A DNA stretch of 14,214 nt from an uncultured Oscillospiraceae bacterium (GCA_910578575.1 CAJTQP010000060.1:1-14214), one strand, 5' to 3'; positions 5,836 to 13,346 are shown, counted from the first letter of the stretch. Numbers and translations: made by a program. Notes: generated by a model from the sequence alone, not told the origin.

Positions 5836-6732
5836 ATGGCGAACATCAAAAGCGTCTCCCCTCAGCAGGAGGACCGCATCATTGCGCGGGTCTCCCTCCT
5901 CACCGTGCTAGGCAATGTCCTGCTCACCATTTTCAAGCTCTTCGCCGGTATCGTGGGCCACTCCGGGGCCATGGTCTCCGACGCCATCCACTCCCTGTCC
6001 GATGTGGCCGCCACGGCCATTGCCTATTTCGGCATCCGCCTCTCCCGGAAGGCAGCGGATGACGAGCACCCCTACGGCCATGAGCGTATGGAGTGTGTGG
6101 TGTCCCTACTGCTGGGCCTGCTCCTCTTCGTGGTGGGCTGCGGCATCGGTTGGGAGGGCATTTTGAAGATTGCCGGGGGCTCCTATGACCAACTGGCCGT
6201 CCCCAGTGCCCTGGCCCTGACCGCCGCTATCGTCTCCATCCTCACCAAGGAGGCCATGTACTGGTACACCCGCCACTATGCCCTTCTCCTCAACTCCACC
6301 GCCTTCATGGCGGATGCCTGGCACCACCGCTCCGACGCCCTCTCCTCTGTGGGCTCCCTCATCGGCATTGGCGGGGCCATGCTTGGCTTCCCGGTGCTGG
6401 ACCCCGCCGCCAGTATCGTCATCTGCCTGTGCATTCTCAAGGTAGCCTTTGACATCCTGAAAGACGCGGTGAAGAAGATGCTGGACACCTCCTGCGACCC
6501 GGAGTATGAGGAGACACTCTCCACCTTCATCTCCGCCCAGCCGGGAGTCATCCACCTGGATTCCCTGCGCACCCGGATGTTCGGCAGCCGGGTCTACGTG
6601 GACCTGGAAATCGCCGTGGAGGGAGAAAAGACCCTCCGGGAGGCCCACGGCATCGCGGAACGGGTCCATGACGGGGTGGAGGCCCAGTTCCCCAACGTCA
6701 AGCACATTATGATCCATGTGAATCCCGCTTAA
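5836..6732 (+). CDS. Cation diffusion facilitator (CDF) family metal exporter, probably Ni/Co
   Basis: Encodes 298 residues, a typical short CDF protein with about six membrane segments (residues about 18-205) and a cytoplasmic C-terminal domain (about 210-298). The transport-site HxxxD pairs are visible: H52/D56 in SDAIHSLSD (helix 2) and H163/D167 in AWHHRSD (helix 5), plus the HPYGHER loop. CDF proteins export divalent cations in exchange for protons. Family and motifs alone cannot fix the metal, but the upstream NiCo riboswitch argues for cobalt and nickel. AGGAGG lies six bases before the ATG, just past the riboswitch terminator. It is a single-gene unit, closed by a strong hairpin and convergent with the pyr operon. 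Confidence 0.95.
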   Translation: MANIKSVSPQQEDRIIARVSLLTVLGNVLLTIFKLFAGIVGHSGAMVSDAIHSLSDVAATAIAYFGIRLSRKAADDEHPYGHERMECVVSLLLGLLLFVVGCGIGWEGILKIAGGSYDQLAVPSALALTAAIVSILTKEAMYWYTRHYALLLNSTAFMADAWHHRSDALSSVGSLIGIGGAMLGFPVLDPAASIVICLCILKVAFDILKDAVKKMLDTSCDPEYEETLSTFISAQPGVIHLDSLRTRMFGSRVYVDLEIAVEGEKTLREAHGIAERVHDGVEAQFPNVKHIMIHVNPA

Positions 6733-6751
6733 CCATTGCATAGATATCAAT

Positions 6752-6793
6752 GGAGCCCACCAGGAAGTTTCCCCTGGTGGGCTCCGTCTTGTT
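6752..6793 (+). terminator. Terminator hairpin between the CDF gene and pyrI
   Basis: A 13-bp perfect stem (GGAGCCCACCAGG / CCTGGTGGGCTCC, loop 6765-6772) followed by GTCTTGTTT on the plus strand. On the minus strand it comes directly after pyrI but has a poorer tail (ATTGATAT). It probably ends the CDF transcript and may stop both convergent units. Confidence 0.8.
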
Positions 6794-7216
6794 TCACTTT
6801 TTTCCGCTCTTGGTATCGCAGTAAATGCAGCGGTACACCCCGTGCTCCCGGTCTGTAAGGCGGAACACATGGGGCAGCTCCTGTTCAATGGAGGTGATGC
6901 AGCGTGGGTTCTTGCAGCGGATCACCCCGGTGATGGTTTCCGGCAGGTGGGGGTGGAGCTTCTCCATCCGCTCCCCCTGGCGGATGATATTCACGGTGAT
7001 ATGGGGGTCGATATAGCCCAGCATATCGTAGTTCAGGTCAATGACCTCGTTGACCTTCAAGATATCCTTGCGGCCATACTTCCCGCTCTCTGCGTTGGTG
7101 ATCACCGCCACTTCGCACTCCAGCTTGTCCAGCCCCAGGTCCTTATACAGGTCCATACCCCGCCCGGCGGGGATGTGGTCGATGACGATGCCGTCCACAA
7201 TGGTGCCTATGATCAT
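6794..7216 (-). CDS. pyrI: Aspartate carbamoyltransferase regulatory chain
   Basis: Encodes 140 residues, slightly shorter than the E. coli chain. The C-terminal structural zinc site is intact: C101/C106 in CKNPRC and C130/C133 in CIYC. The N-terminal allosteric domain (about 1-95) includes GIVIDHIPAGRG, which in the family contributes to the nucleotide site, and KVNEVIDLNYDMLGYIDP. It should assemble with PyrB trimers and confer nucleotide feedback control. The start lies one base past the pyrB stop, with a GGAGGTGGAG site inside the pyrB end. It is the last gene of the operon. Confidence 0.97.
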   Translation of the reverse strand: MIIGTIVDGIVIDHIPAGRGMDLYKDLGLDKLECEVAVITNAESGKYGRKDILKVNEVIDLNYDMLGYIDPHITVNIIRQGERMEKLHPHLPETITGVIRCKNPRCITSIEQELPHVFRLTDREHGVYRCIYCDTKSGKK

Positions 7217-7217
7217 C

Positions 7218-8135
7218 TCACTCCACCTCCAACAGCTTCAGGATCAGGGCCATACGGATAAACTTTCCGTTGAGCACCTGGCGGAAGTAACAGGCCCTGG
7301 GGTCGTCGTCCACGGCAATGGAAATCTCATTCACACGGGGCAGGGGGTGCAGGATGGCCAGGTCCGGCTTGGCCGTGCGCAGCTTCTCCGGGGTGAGGAT
7401 GTAGCTGTCCTTCAAGCGGACGTAATCGTCCTCGTTGAAGAAGCGCTCCCGCTGGACCCTGGTCATGTAGAGGATATCCAGCTCCGGCATAGCCTCCTCC
7501 AGGGAGGTGGTCTCCCGGAAGCTGATGCCCTCCCGCTCCAGCAATTCCGAGCGCACACTCTCCGGCACCCGCAGCTCCTCCGGGGAGATGAGGGTGAAGC
7601 GGACGTTGTCATAGCGGGACATGGCCCCGATGAGGGAGTGGACGGTGCGGCCAAACTTCAAGTCCCCGCAGCAGCCCACCACCAGGTCCCCTAAGCGCCC
7701 CTTCTCCCGCTTGATGGTGAGCAAGTCCGTAAGGGTCTGGGTGGGGTGGTGGTGGCCACCGTCCCCGGCGTTGATCACCGGCACCGACGCCTTGGTTGAG
7801 GCCACCAGAGGCGCCCCCTCCTTGGGGTGGCGCATAGCGATGATGTCCGCGAAGCAGCTCACTGTCCGGGCAGTATCCGCCACACTCTCCCCCTTGGCGG
7901 CGGAAGAGCTCTGGGCCTCGGAGAAGCCCAGCACCTGTCCCCCCAGCTCATACATGGCGGACTCAAAGCTCAGGCGGGTCCGGGTGGAGGGCTCGTAAAA
8001 GAGGGTGGCCAGCTTTTTGTAGCGGCACTTTTCCCGGTACTCCTCTGGATAGGCGATGATATCCTCCGCCGTGGCGATGAGCTCGTCGATCTCTCTCACG
8101 GATAGGTCTGTAATATCAATCAAGTCACGTTTCAT
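7218..8135 (-). CDS. pyrB: Aspartate carbamoyltransferase catalytic chain
   Basis: Encodes 305 residues, full length. It joins carbamoyl phosphate and aspartate to carbamoyl aspartate, the second step of pyrimidine synthesis. The carbamoyl-phosphate site S50-T-R-T-R54 (in FYEPSTRTRLSFE), the mobile loop with S78 and K81 (SSAAKGES), and the H130-P-T-Q133 motif are all present; HPLPRVNEI near the C-terminus contributes to aspartate binding. Spacing to pyrE upstream is 44 bases, with AAAGGAG before the start. The pyrI gene directly downstream suggests an allosteric ATCase holoenzyme rather than the unregulated B. subtilis type. Confidence 0.98.
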   Translation of the reverse strand: MKRDLIDITDLSVREIDELIATAEDIIAYPEEYREKCRYKKLATLFYEPSTRTRLSFESAMYELGGQVLGFSEAQSSSAAKGESVADTARTVSCFADIIAMRHPKEGAPLVASTKASVPVINAGDGGHHHPTQTLTDLLTIKREKGRLGDLVVGCCGDLKFGRTVHSLIGAMSRYDNVRFTLISPEELRVPESVRSELLEREGISFRETTSLEEAMPELDILYMTRVQRERFFNEDDYVRLKDSYILTPEKLRTAKPDLAILHPLPRVNEISIAVDDDPRACYFRQVLNGKFIRMALILKLLEVE

Positions 8136-8179
8136 GAAAACTATGGGCTCCTTTCCCCTGCCGTCCCGGCGCTTCCCAA

Positions 8180-8812
8180 TTACCGTCCGATCCAGCTCTC
8201 GTCGGAGGGATCGTTGCGGAAGGCAATCAGGCGGGCCTGGTCCTCCTTGCGGATATAGCCCTCGTCAGCGGCCACCTGGGCCACGGTGTCCAGATCCGTA
8301 AGACTGACGTTTTGCACCTGGGCGGCGGCCAGACGGTCCACGCTCTTTTTCATCCCGTAGGTGAAGATACTGGCAATGCCCAGCACTTCCGCCCCGGCCT
8401 CCCGGAGCACCTCCACCACGTCCAGAACACTGCCGCCGGTGGAGATCAGGTCCTCAATGACCACCACCTTCTGGCCCTTTTCCAGCTTCCCCTCGATCTG
8501 GTTCTTCCGTCCATGGTCCTTGGCCCCAGAGCGGACATAGCCCATGGGCAGCTCCAACAAATGGGCGGTGATGGCGGCGTGGGCGATGCCGGCGGTGCTG
8601 GTGCCCATCAGGGCCTCCGCCTCCGGATAGTGGGTCTTAACCAGCTCCGCCAGGCCGTTCTCCACGTCCAGCCGGACCTGGTGGTCCGACAGGGTCAGGC
8701 GGTTGTCGCAATAGATGGGGCTCTTGATGCCGCTGGCCCAGGTGAAGGGCTCGTCGGGGCGCAAAAACACGGCTTTTATCTGCAATAAATCCTTGGCGAT
8801 CTTGGTTTTCAT
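8180..8812 (-). CDS. pyrE: Orotate phosphoribosyltransferase
   Basis: Encodes 210 residues, a normal length. It transfers phosphoribose from PRPP to orotate giving OMP. The PRPP-binding signature VVVIEDLISTGGS (about 116-128) is intact, and the flexible loop with RSGAKDHGRKNQIEG (about 94-108) carries the conserved lysine and histidine that close over the active site. GAGGAGG precedes the start. It lies 22 bases after pyrF and 44 before pyrB in the operon. Confidence 0.97.
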   Translation of the reverse strand: MKTKIAKDLLQIKAVFLRPDEPFTWASGIKSPIYCDNRLTLSDHQVRLDVENGLAELVKTHYPEAEALMGTSTAGIAHAAITAHLLELPMGYVRSGAKDHGRKNQIEGKLEKGQKVVVIEDLISTGGSVLDVVEVLREAGAEVLGIASIFTYGMKKSVDRLAAAQVQNVSLTDLDTVAQVAADEGYIRKEDQARLIAFRNDPSDESWIGR

Positions 8813-8834
8813 GTGGTTCCTCCTCTGTGGTCCG

Positions 8835-9533
8835 TTAGCCTACAAATTCCTTGACGCAGCGCTGGTACGCCGCCACCGGGTCCGCCGCCTGGGTGATGGG
8901 GCGGCCCACCACGATATAGTCCGAGCCCAGTTCCTTGGCCTGGGCAGGGGTGGTCACCCGCACCTGGTCCCCCTTCTCCCCGTCGGCAAAGCGGATGCCG
9001 GGGGTGATGGTGAGGAAGCCCTCGCCGCAGCGCTGGTGGACCTTCCCCGCCTCCAGGGGGGCGCAGACCACCCCGTCCAAGCCCGCCTGGGCGGCGTTGG
9101 CGGCGTAGTGCATCACCGTCTCGTCAATGGGGGTGGGAATCAGCAATTCCTCCGCCATCCGCTCCTGGCTGGTGGAGGTGAGCTGGGTCACGGCGATCAC
9201 CAGGGGCCGGCTGCCGTCGGGGCGGGTGACCCCCTCTAGGGCCCCCTCCATCATGGCGCGGGTCCCGGCGGCGTGAAGGTTCACCATGTCCACATCCAGG
9301 CGGGACAGCACCGCCATGGCCTTCTTCACGGTATTGGGGATGTCGTGGAGCTTCAAGTCCAGGAAAATCTGGTGTCCCCGTTCCTTCAGCGCCCGGACAA
9401 TGGCCGGGCCCTCGGCATAAAAGAGCTCCATGCCGATCTTCACATAGGGCTTTTTCCCGGAAAACTTGTCCAGAAAGGCCAAAGTCTCCTCTTTGCTGTT
9501 AAAGTCGCAGGCAATGATGACGTCTTTTCCCAT
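8835..9533 (-). CDS. pyrF: Orotidine 5'-phosphate decarboxylase
   Basis: Encodes 232 residues, the short bacterial type. It decarboxylates OMP to UMP, the last step. The catalytic DxKxxD set is visible as D59-L-K61-L-H-D64 in DLKLHDIPNTV, with D10 and K32 near the N-terminus completing the nucleotide and ribose contacts. The phosphate-binding end GSDYIVVGRPIT is present. The start overlaps the pyrD stop by one base (TGATG), indicating translational coupling. Confidence 0.97.
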   Translation of the reverse strand: MGKDVIIACDFNSKEETLAFLDKFSGKKPYVKIGMELFYAEGPAIVRALKERGHQIFLDLKLHDIPNTVKKAMAVLSRLDVDMVNLHAAGTRAMMEGALEGVTRPDGSRPLVIAVTQLTSTSQERMAEELLIPTPIDETVMHYAANAAQAGLDGVVCAPLEAGKVHQRCGEGFLTITPGIRFADGEKGDQVRVTTPAQAKELGSDYIVVGRPITQAADPVAAYQRCVKEFVG

Positions 9534-10444
9534 CAGTGGGCACCTCCTATGATTTCTGTCAAACTCTGGATCCCCAGGCGTTCCATCTCCCTGGGGAGGG
9601 CTTCGATAATCTCCTTGCAGGCGTAGGGGTTCACCAAATTGGCCGCCCCCACCTGCACGGCGGTGGCCCCGGCCAGCATCAATTCCAAAACATCCTGGGC
9701 GCTGCTCACCCCGCCCATGCCGATGATGGGCAATTTTACCGCCTCATAGACCTGCCACACCATCCGCACCGCCACCGGGAACACCGCCGGGCCGGAGAGG
9801 CCCCCGGTGGTGTTGGCCAGGATGGGGGCCCGGCGCTTCAAATCCAAACGCATCCCCAAAAGGGTGTTGATGAGGCTGATGCCGTCGGCACCCCCCGCCT
9901 CACAGGCCTTGGCAATGCTGGCAATGTCGGTGACATTGGGGGTGAGCTTCATATACACCGGCTTTTTACACACCGCCTTCACCGCCTGGGTCACCTGATA
10001 GACCATATCCGGGTCTGTGCCGAAGCTCAATCCCCCATGCTGGACGTTGGGGCAGCTCACGTTGACCTCGATGAGATCCGTCAGCGGGGAGGCATCCGCC
10101 TTGGCGCAGCACGCCACGTATTCCTCCAGGGAAAAACCGCTGATGTTGGCGATGATGGGCTTATGATAGACTTCCCGGAGCTTGGGCAGCTCCTCCGCCA
10201 CCACCTTGTCGATGCCGGGGTTTTGCAGACCCACGGCGTTGAGCATCCCCCCCGGTGTCTCCGCGATCCGGGGGGCGGGGTTGCCAAAGCGGGGTTCCTG
10301 TGTGGTTCCCTTGACGCTGATGGCCCCCAGGCAGTTGATATCATACCACTGGGCAAACTCATAGCCAAAGCCGAAGGTGCCGCTGGCGGGAATGACGGGG
10401 TTGTCCAGCGTCACGCCGCTGAGGGTGATTTGGGTATTTACCAT
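9533..10444 (-). CDS. pyrD: Dihydroorotate dehydrogenase B, catalytic subunit
   Basis: Encodes 303 residues, typical of class 1B. It oxidises dihydroorotate to orotate using FMN, with electrons passed through PyrK to NAD+. Catalytic base C131 lies in VNVSCPNVQHGG; K45 in AISVKGTT contacts FMN and substrate; phosphate-binding glycines are in GMGGVSS near the C-terminus. The start at 10442-10444 is chosen for AGGAGGAGATCCT before it and the family-typical start; a frame open to 10528 lies inside pyrK. It overlaps the end of pyrK by seven bases. The adjacent pyrK rules out the membrane quinone-linked class 2 enzyme. Confidence 0.97.
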   Translation of the reverse strand: MVNTQITLSGVTLDNPVIPASGTFGFGYEFAQWYDINCLGAISVKGTTQEPRFGNPAPRIAETPGGMLNAVGLQNPGIDKVVAEELPKLREVYHKPIIANISGFSLEEYVACCAKADASPLTDLIEVNVSCPNVQHGGLSFGTDPDMVYQVTQAVKAVCKKPVYMKLTPNVTDIASIAKACEAGGADGISLINTLLGMRLDLKRRAPILANTTGGLSGPAVFPVAVRMVWQVYEAVKLPIIGMGGVSSAQDVLELMLAGATAVQVGAANLVNPYACKEIIEALPREMERLGIQSLTEIIGGAH

Positions 10445-11169
10445 AGGATCTCCTCCTTTTCCAGCACCGGGCCCTCCCGGCATATCCGTTTGTTGCCATA
10501 CTTGGTCTGGCAGGTGCAGCCCATACAAGCCCCGAAGCCGCAGCCCATGCGCTCCTCGAAGCTGAACTGACCGGAGGTCACACTCTTGTCATACACCGCC
10601 CTGAGCATGGGCTCCGGGCCGCAGGTATAAATGTAAGTATACCCCTGGCTGGGCATGGCGTCGGTGACGAAGCCCTTGACCCCCACCGAGCCGTCGGCGG
10701 TGGCCACAGTGACGTCCACCCCCAGTGTTTGAAATTCCTCCTGTAAAAACAGCTCTTGCGCCCCATTGAAGCCCAAAATCACCGTGGGGTGCTTCCCCTG
10801 TTCCAGAAGCCGTTTCGCCAGGGCATACAGGGGCGGAACCCCGGCCCCGCCGCCGATGAGCAGGGGTTGGTCTCCGGATTTCTCCAAATCATACCCGTTG
10901 CCCAAGCCCGTAAGTAGATCCAATTCTGTTCCCGCAGGCAGGCAGCTCATCTGGGCAGTCCCCCGGCCCACTACCTTATAAATAATCGTCAGGCTGTCCG
11001 GTCCGTAGTCGCACACGGAGATGGGGCGGCGCAGGAAGCAGCCCTCCAGGGCGATGTTCACAAACTGCCCCGGCCCGGTAATGGCCCCGGTGTCCCCTTG
11101 GAGCACCATGCGGTAGGTGTCCTTCGCCAGCTTCTCATTGTTCAAAATGGTAAAGAGGCCCTGTTTCAT
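10438..11169 (-). CDS. pyrK: Dihydroorotate dehydrogenase B, electron-transfer subunit
   Basis: Encodes 243 residues, close to the family length. The FAD domain shows RRPISVCD (47-54); the NAD-binding half has LLIGGGAGVPPLYALA (about 103-118). The C-terminal [2Fe-2S] site has C210, C215, C218 and C230 in the CGFGACMGCxC...C pattern. It relays electrons from PyrD-bound FMN to NAD+. The start overlaps the pyrC stop by four bases (ATGA). All cofactor residues are present. Confidence 0.97.
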   Translation of the reverse strand: MKQGLFTILNNEKLAKDTYRMVLQGDTGAITGPGQFVNIALEGCFLRRPISVCDYGPDSLTIIYKVVGRGTAQMSCLPAGTELDLLTGLGNGYDLEKSGDQPLLIGGGAGVPPLYALAKRLLEQGKHPTVILGFNGAQELFLQEEFQTLGVDVTVATADGSVGVKGFVTDAMPSQGYTYIYTCGPEPMLRAVYDKSVTSGQFSFEERMGCGFGACMGCTCQTKYGNKRICREGPVLEKEEILW

Positions 11170-12446
11170 CCCTTCTCTTCTCCTTCCAGTTCCCAGGCGA
11201 TCTCCCCACCGGCTACGGTGAGCAGGCAGCGGCCAAAGACCTGCTGGCCAGTAAAGGGCGAGCTCTTCCCCATGGAGAGGAAGTCCGCCGGGTCGATGGT
11301 GTAGCTGTCCTCCAGGTCGAAGACGGTAAAGTCCGCCACTGCCCCCTCCTCTAAGGGGGACCCGATGCCAAAGCGCTTGGCGGGGTTGGTGTGCAGCAGC
11401 TCCACCAGCTTGTCCAGGGTGAGGATGCCGGGTTTTACCAAATTCGTATACAGCACCGGGAACGCAGTCTCCAGCCCCACGATGCCAAAGAAGCTCTTCT
11501 CCAACCCCTTATCCTTCTCCTCCTTGGAATGGGGGGCGTGGTCGGTGGCGATCATGTCCACTGTGCCGTCCAGCAAGCCCGCGATCAGGGCCTGGCGGTC
11601 CTCCTCACTGCGGATGGGGGGATTCATCTTAAACCGCCCGTCCTCTTGCAGCATACTGTCGTTGAACACCAGGTAGTGGGGGGCGGTCTCGCAGCTCACG
11701 TCCAAGCCCTCCCGTTTCGCCTGACGGATCAGCTCCACGGTCTCCTTGGTGGAGACGTGGCAGACGTGGTAGGCACAGCCGGTCTCCCGCACCAGTGCCA
11801 GGTCCCGCTCCACCTGTTTCCACTCACTCTCGGAGGGATTGCCCCGGTGGCCGTGGGCGGCGGCGTAGGCCCCGTCGTGGATGTAGCCGCCATTCAGTAA
11901 GCTCTCGTCCTCGCAGTGGGCCACGATACACTTCCCCAACGCCTTGGCCCGCAGCATGGCCTCCTTCATTTTTTCGTCTCTCTGGACGCCTTTGCCATCG
12001 TCGGAGAAGGCCACCACATGGGGAGCCATCTCCTCCAGGGCCGCCAGGGTCTCCCCCTTCTCCCCCACGGTAATGGCCCCGTAGGGGTGGACATGGACCG
12101 CCGCCGTGCGTTGGATGGCCTCCAACTCCGGCTGAAGATGCTCCAAACTGTCCGGCACCGGCTTCAGGTTGGGCATGGGGCACACCGCGGTGAAGCCCCC
12201 ACGGGCCGCCGCCTTTGTCCCTGTGGCAATGGTCTCTTTATACGAAAAACCCGGCTCTCGAAGATGCACATGTACATCCACGAAACCGGGGAACAGACAA
12301 CCATGATTCAATTCCATCACACGGACGTCAGAAACTTGGGGCACTTCCCTGGAAAGGGAAACAATACGGCCATCGTCCACCAGGACCGACCGCCGTTCCA
12401 TTCCGCTGCTGCCCAGCACCGACACCGATTTCAGAAGAAACTGCAT
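11166..12446 (-). CDS. pyrC: Dihydroorotase, class I
   Basis: Encodes 426 residues, typical of the class I (Gram-positive) type. It cyclises carbamoyl aspartate to dihydroorotate. Metal ligands are visible: H59 and H61 in DVHVHLREPG, D150 in FSDDGKG, H177 in AHCED, H230 in CHVSTKE and catalytic D302 in ATDHAPHS. It has full-length flanking beta-sandwich segments, so it is a true enzyme and not the inactive PyrC-like partner seen in some ATCases. The start follows GGGAGGAAAATAT. It is the first gene of the seven-gene operon. Confidence 0.98.
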   Translation of the reverse strand: MQFLLKSVSVLGSSGMERRSVLVDDGRIVSLSREVPQVSDVRVMELNHGCLFPGFVDVHVHLREPGFSYKETIATGTKAAARGGFTAVCPMPNLKPVPDSLEHLQPELEAIQRTAAVHVHPYGAITVGEKGETLAALEEMAPHVVAFSDDGKGVQRDEKMKEAMLRAKALGKCIVAHCEDESLLNGGYIHDGAYAAAHGHRGNPSESEWKQVERDLALVRETGCAYHVCHVSTKETVELIRQAKREGLDVSCETAPHYLVFNDSMLQEDGRFKMNPPIRSEEDRQALIAGLLDGTVDMIATDHAPHSKEEKDKGLEKSFFGIVGLETAFPVLYTNLVKPGILTLDKLVELLHTNPAKRFGIGSPLEEGAVADFTVFDLEDSYTIDPADFLSMGKSSPFTGQQVFGRCLLTVAGGEIAWELEGEEKG

Positions 12447-12494
12447 ATATTTTCCTCCCGCAATTCCAGTTTTATCCCAATTTATACTGAGGTC

Positions 12495-12523
12495 ATCTTA
12501 CCAGATTGGTCAGCGTCTGTCAA
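12495..12523 (-). promoter_or_regulatory. Promoter of the pyr operon
   Basis: On the minus strand a perfect TTGACA (12518-12523), 17 bases, then TAAGAT (12495-12500). The expected start is near 12488, giving a leader of only about 40 bases. This is too short for a PyrR-type antiterminator/terminator, and none is visible. Confidence 0.85.
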
Positions 12524-12527
12524 TCAC

Positions 12528-12540
12528 TTTTGCCGCAAAA
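12528..12540. repeat. 13-bp palindrome upstream of the pyr -35 box
   Basis: TTTTGCCGCAAAA is a perfect inverted repeat around a central C, five bases upstream of the pyr -35 box. Its A-run also forms the U-tail of the ribU terminator on the minus strand, so it may be partly a by-product of that. Confidence 0.4.
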
Positions 12541-12571
12541 GGGCCCCCAGGGTCAGAAACCCCCAGGGGCC
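12537..12571 (-). terminator. Terminator of the ribU-like gene
   Basis: On the minus strand GGCCCC (12566-12571) pairs with GGGGCC (12542-12547), with an inner ACCC/GGGT continuation and a small internal loop, followed by TTTT (12537-12540). It begins seven bases after the gene ends and lies just upstream of the pyr promoter. Confidence 0.75.
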
Positions 12572-12578
12572 GCAACAT

Positions 12579-13187
12579 TCAGCGCTCCGACGTCTCCTCC
12601 TGCGTCTCCGCTTCCTTCTCCAAAACCACCGGCTTGTCCGCCTGGACCGCCTCCGCCGCCCCCTTGCGCCAATCCTGGCCGTGGACGATGTGGCGGGAGA
12701 TGGTCTTATACACCAGGAAGGTCACCAGGGCATTCACCCCGGCCTTCAACAGGTTGAAGGGCAGGATCACCGGCAGCAGCAGGGCGTCCACCACATCCAC
12801 CGGTACCGTCAAAAACAGCGGGGTGATCACATGGTTGGCGGGCATCATCACCAGGCCCATGGACAGCACGCCAAACACCAGGGCCACGATGGCCCCCTTC
12901 TTGCTGTGGCGCAGCCGGTAGATGCCGGAGGAAACCAGCACCAACACGGAGGTGGCGATGATGTGCATGATGATCCCATACAGGCCGCTGTGGGCACTCA
13001 CCGTCAGCCCCTGGATCACCGCGGACACCACCGTGAGCAGGATCCCCGCCAGGGGACCGTAGGCAAAGGCCCCGATCAAAATGGGGATATCCGCCGGGTC
13101 GTACTCCAGGAAGGGGGCTGCGGGGAAGATGGGGAAGTGGACCAGGTATACCAGCACCACCGACACCGCCACCAGCATGGCCATCAC
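12579..13187 (-). CDS. ribU: RibU-like ECF transporter S component (riboflavin), 5' end apparently frameshifted
   Basis: The frame gives 202 residues with about six membrane segments. The stretch FPAAPFLEYDPADIPILIGA and the following GPLAGI match the substrate-binding loop of RibU-type S components (COG3601), which bring riboflavin into the cell with a shared EcfAAT module not in this window. The charged tail (about 165-202) is cytoplasmic. The first in-frame ATG (13187) has no Shine-Dalgarno site. A good start with GAGGGAG lies at 13237-13239 but in another frame. Dropping one C from the four at 13208-13211 would join them as MNERDKIQQTQEVRKLAVMAM, which looks like a native N-terminus. So this is either a sequencing error, a real lesion, or a gene with internal initiation. 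Riboflavin specificity is by resemblance; no FMN riboswitch is visible. Confidence 0.82.
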   Translation of the reverse strand: MMAMLVAVSVVLVYLVHFPIFPAAPFLEYDPADIPILIGAFAYGPLAGILLTVVSAVIQGLTVSAHSGLYGIIMHIIATSVLVLVSSGIYRLRHSKKGAIVALVFGVLSMGLVMMPANHVITPLFLTVPVDVVDALLLPVILPFNLLKAGVNALVTFLVYKTISRHIVHGQDWRKGAAEAVQADKPVVLEKEAETQEETSER

Positions 13188-13239
13188 CGCCAGCTTGCGG
13201 ACCTCTTGGGGTCTGCTGGATCTTATCTCTCTCGTTCAT
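13188..13239 (-). other. Out-of-frame 5' segment of ribU (probable original start)
   Basis: ATG at 13237-13239 follows GAGGGAGAATTTTT and opens MNERDKIQQT, but this frame is offset by one base from the transporter. In the transporter frame this region reads VRKLAV directly before the first in-frame Met, typical of S-component N-termini, and is preceded by a TGA. A run of four G (plus strand 13208-13211) is the likeliest site of an extra base. Confidence 0.6.
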
Positions 13240-13275
13240 AAAAATTCTCCCTCTATCGCGCAGTATAGTCCCCCC

Positions 13276-13303
13276 ATTATACCGGTTTGCCGAAAAAAAG
13301 CAA
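13276..13303 (-). promoter_or_regulatory. Promoter of the ribU-like gene
   Basis: On the minus strand TTGCTT (13298-13303), 16 bases, then a perfect TATAAT (13276-13281). The leader to the upstream ATG is about 30 bases and holds no recognisable riboswitch. Confidence 0.6.
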
Positions 13304-13321
13304 GCCCAAATCCAGAGAAAA

Positions 13322-13346
13322 CCCCTGGAGCTTTCCGCTCCAGGGG
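13322..13346 (-). terminator. Terminator of the ywlG-like gene
   Basis: A 10-bp perfect stem (CCCCTGGAGC / GCTCCAGGGG, 5-base loop) followed on the minus strand by TTTTCT, 24 bases after the gene's stop codon. Confidence 0.85.

Noticed and set aside
9536..10570. Long plus-strand open frame (344 codons) opposite pyrD
   Set aside because: It is antisense to pyrD and pyrK, whose motifs and operon structure are clear. It has low-complexity His/Gly-rich composition and no ribosome site; it is a GC-rich shadow frame.
12447..12500. E. coli pyrC-like start-site switching in the pyr leader (CCTC pairing with GAGG of the ribosome site)
   Set aside because: With the normal distance from the -10 box, the CCTC lies upstream of or at the start and would be mostly excluded from the mRNA. 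The remaining CAGT/ACTG stem is only four pairs.
12706..13239. 177-codon minus-strand frame beginning at the good ATG of the ribU region
   Set aside because: Beyond the first dozen codons it is a Gly/Pro/Arg-rich shadow of the RibU frame with no recognisable protein. The ATG is better explained as the displaced ribU start.
11916..13241. 441-codon plus-strand frame opposite pyrC and ribU
   Set aside because: It crosses a promoter and terminator on the other strand, is His/Gln/Arg rich, and is antisense to well-defined genes.
13240..13300. FMN riboswitch upstream of the RibU-like gene
   Set aside because: The leader after the predicted promoter is only about 30 bases and has none of the conserved FMN-aptamer segments.
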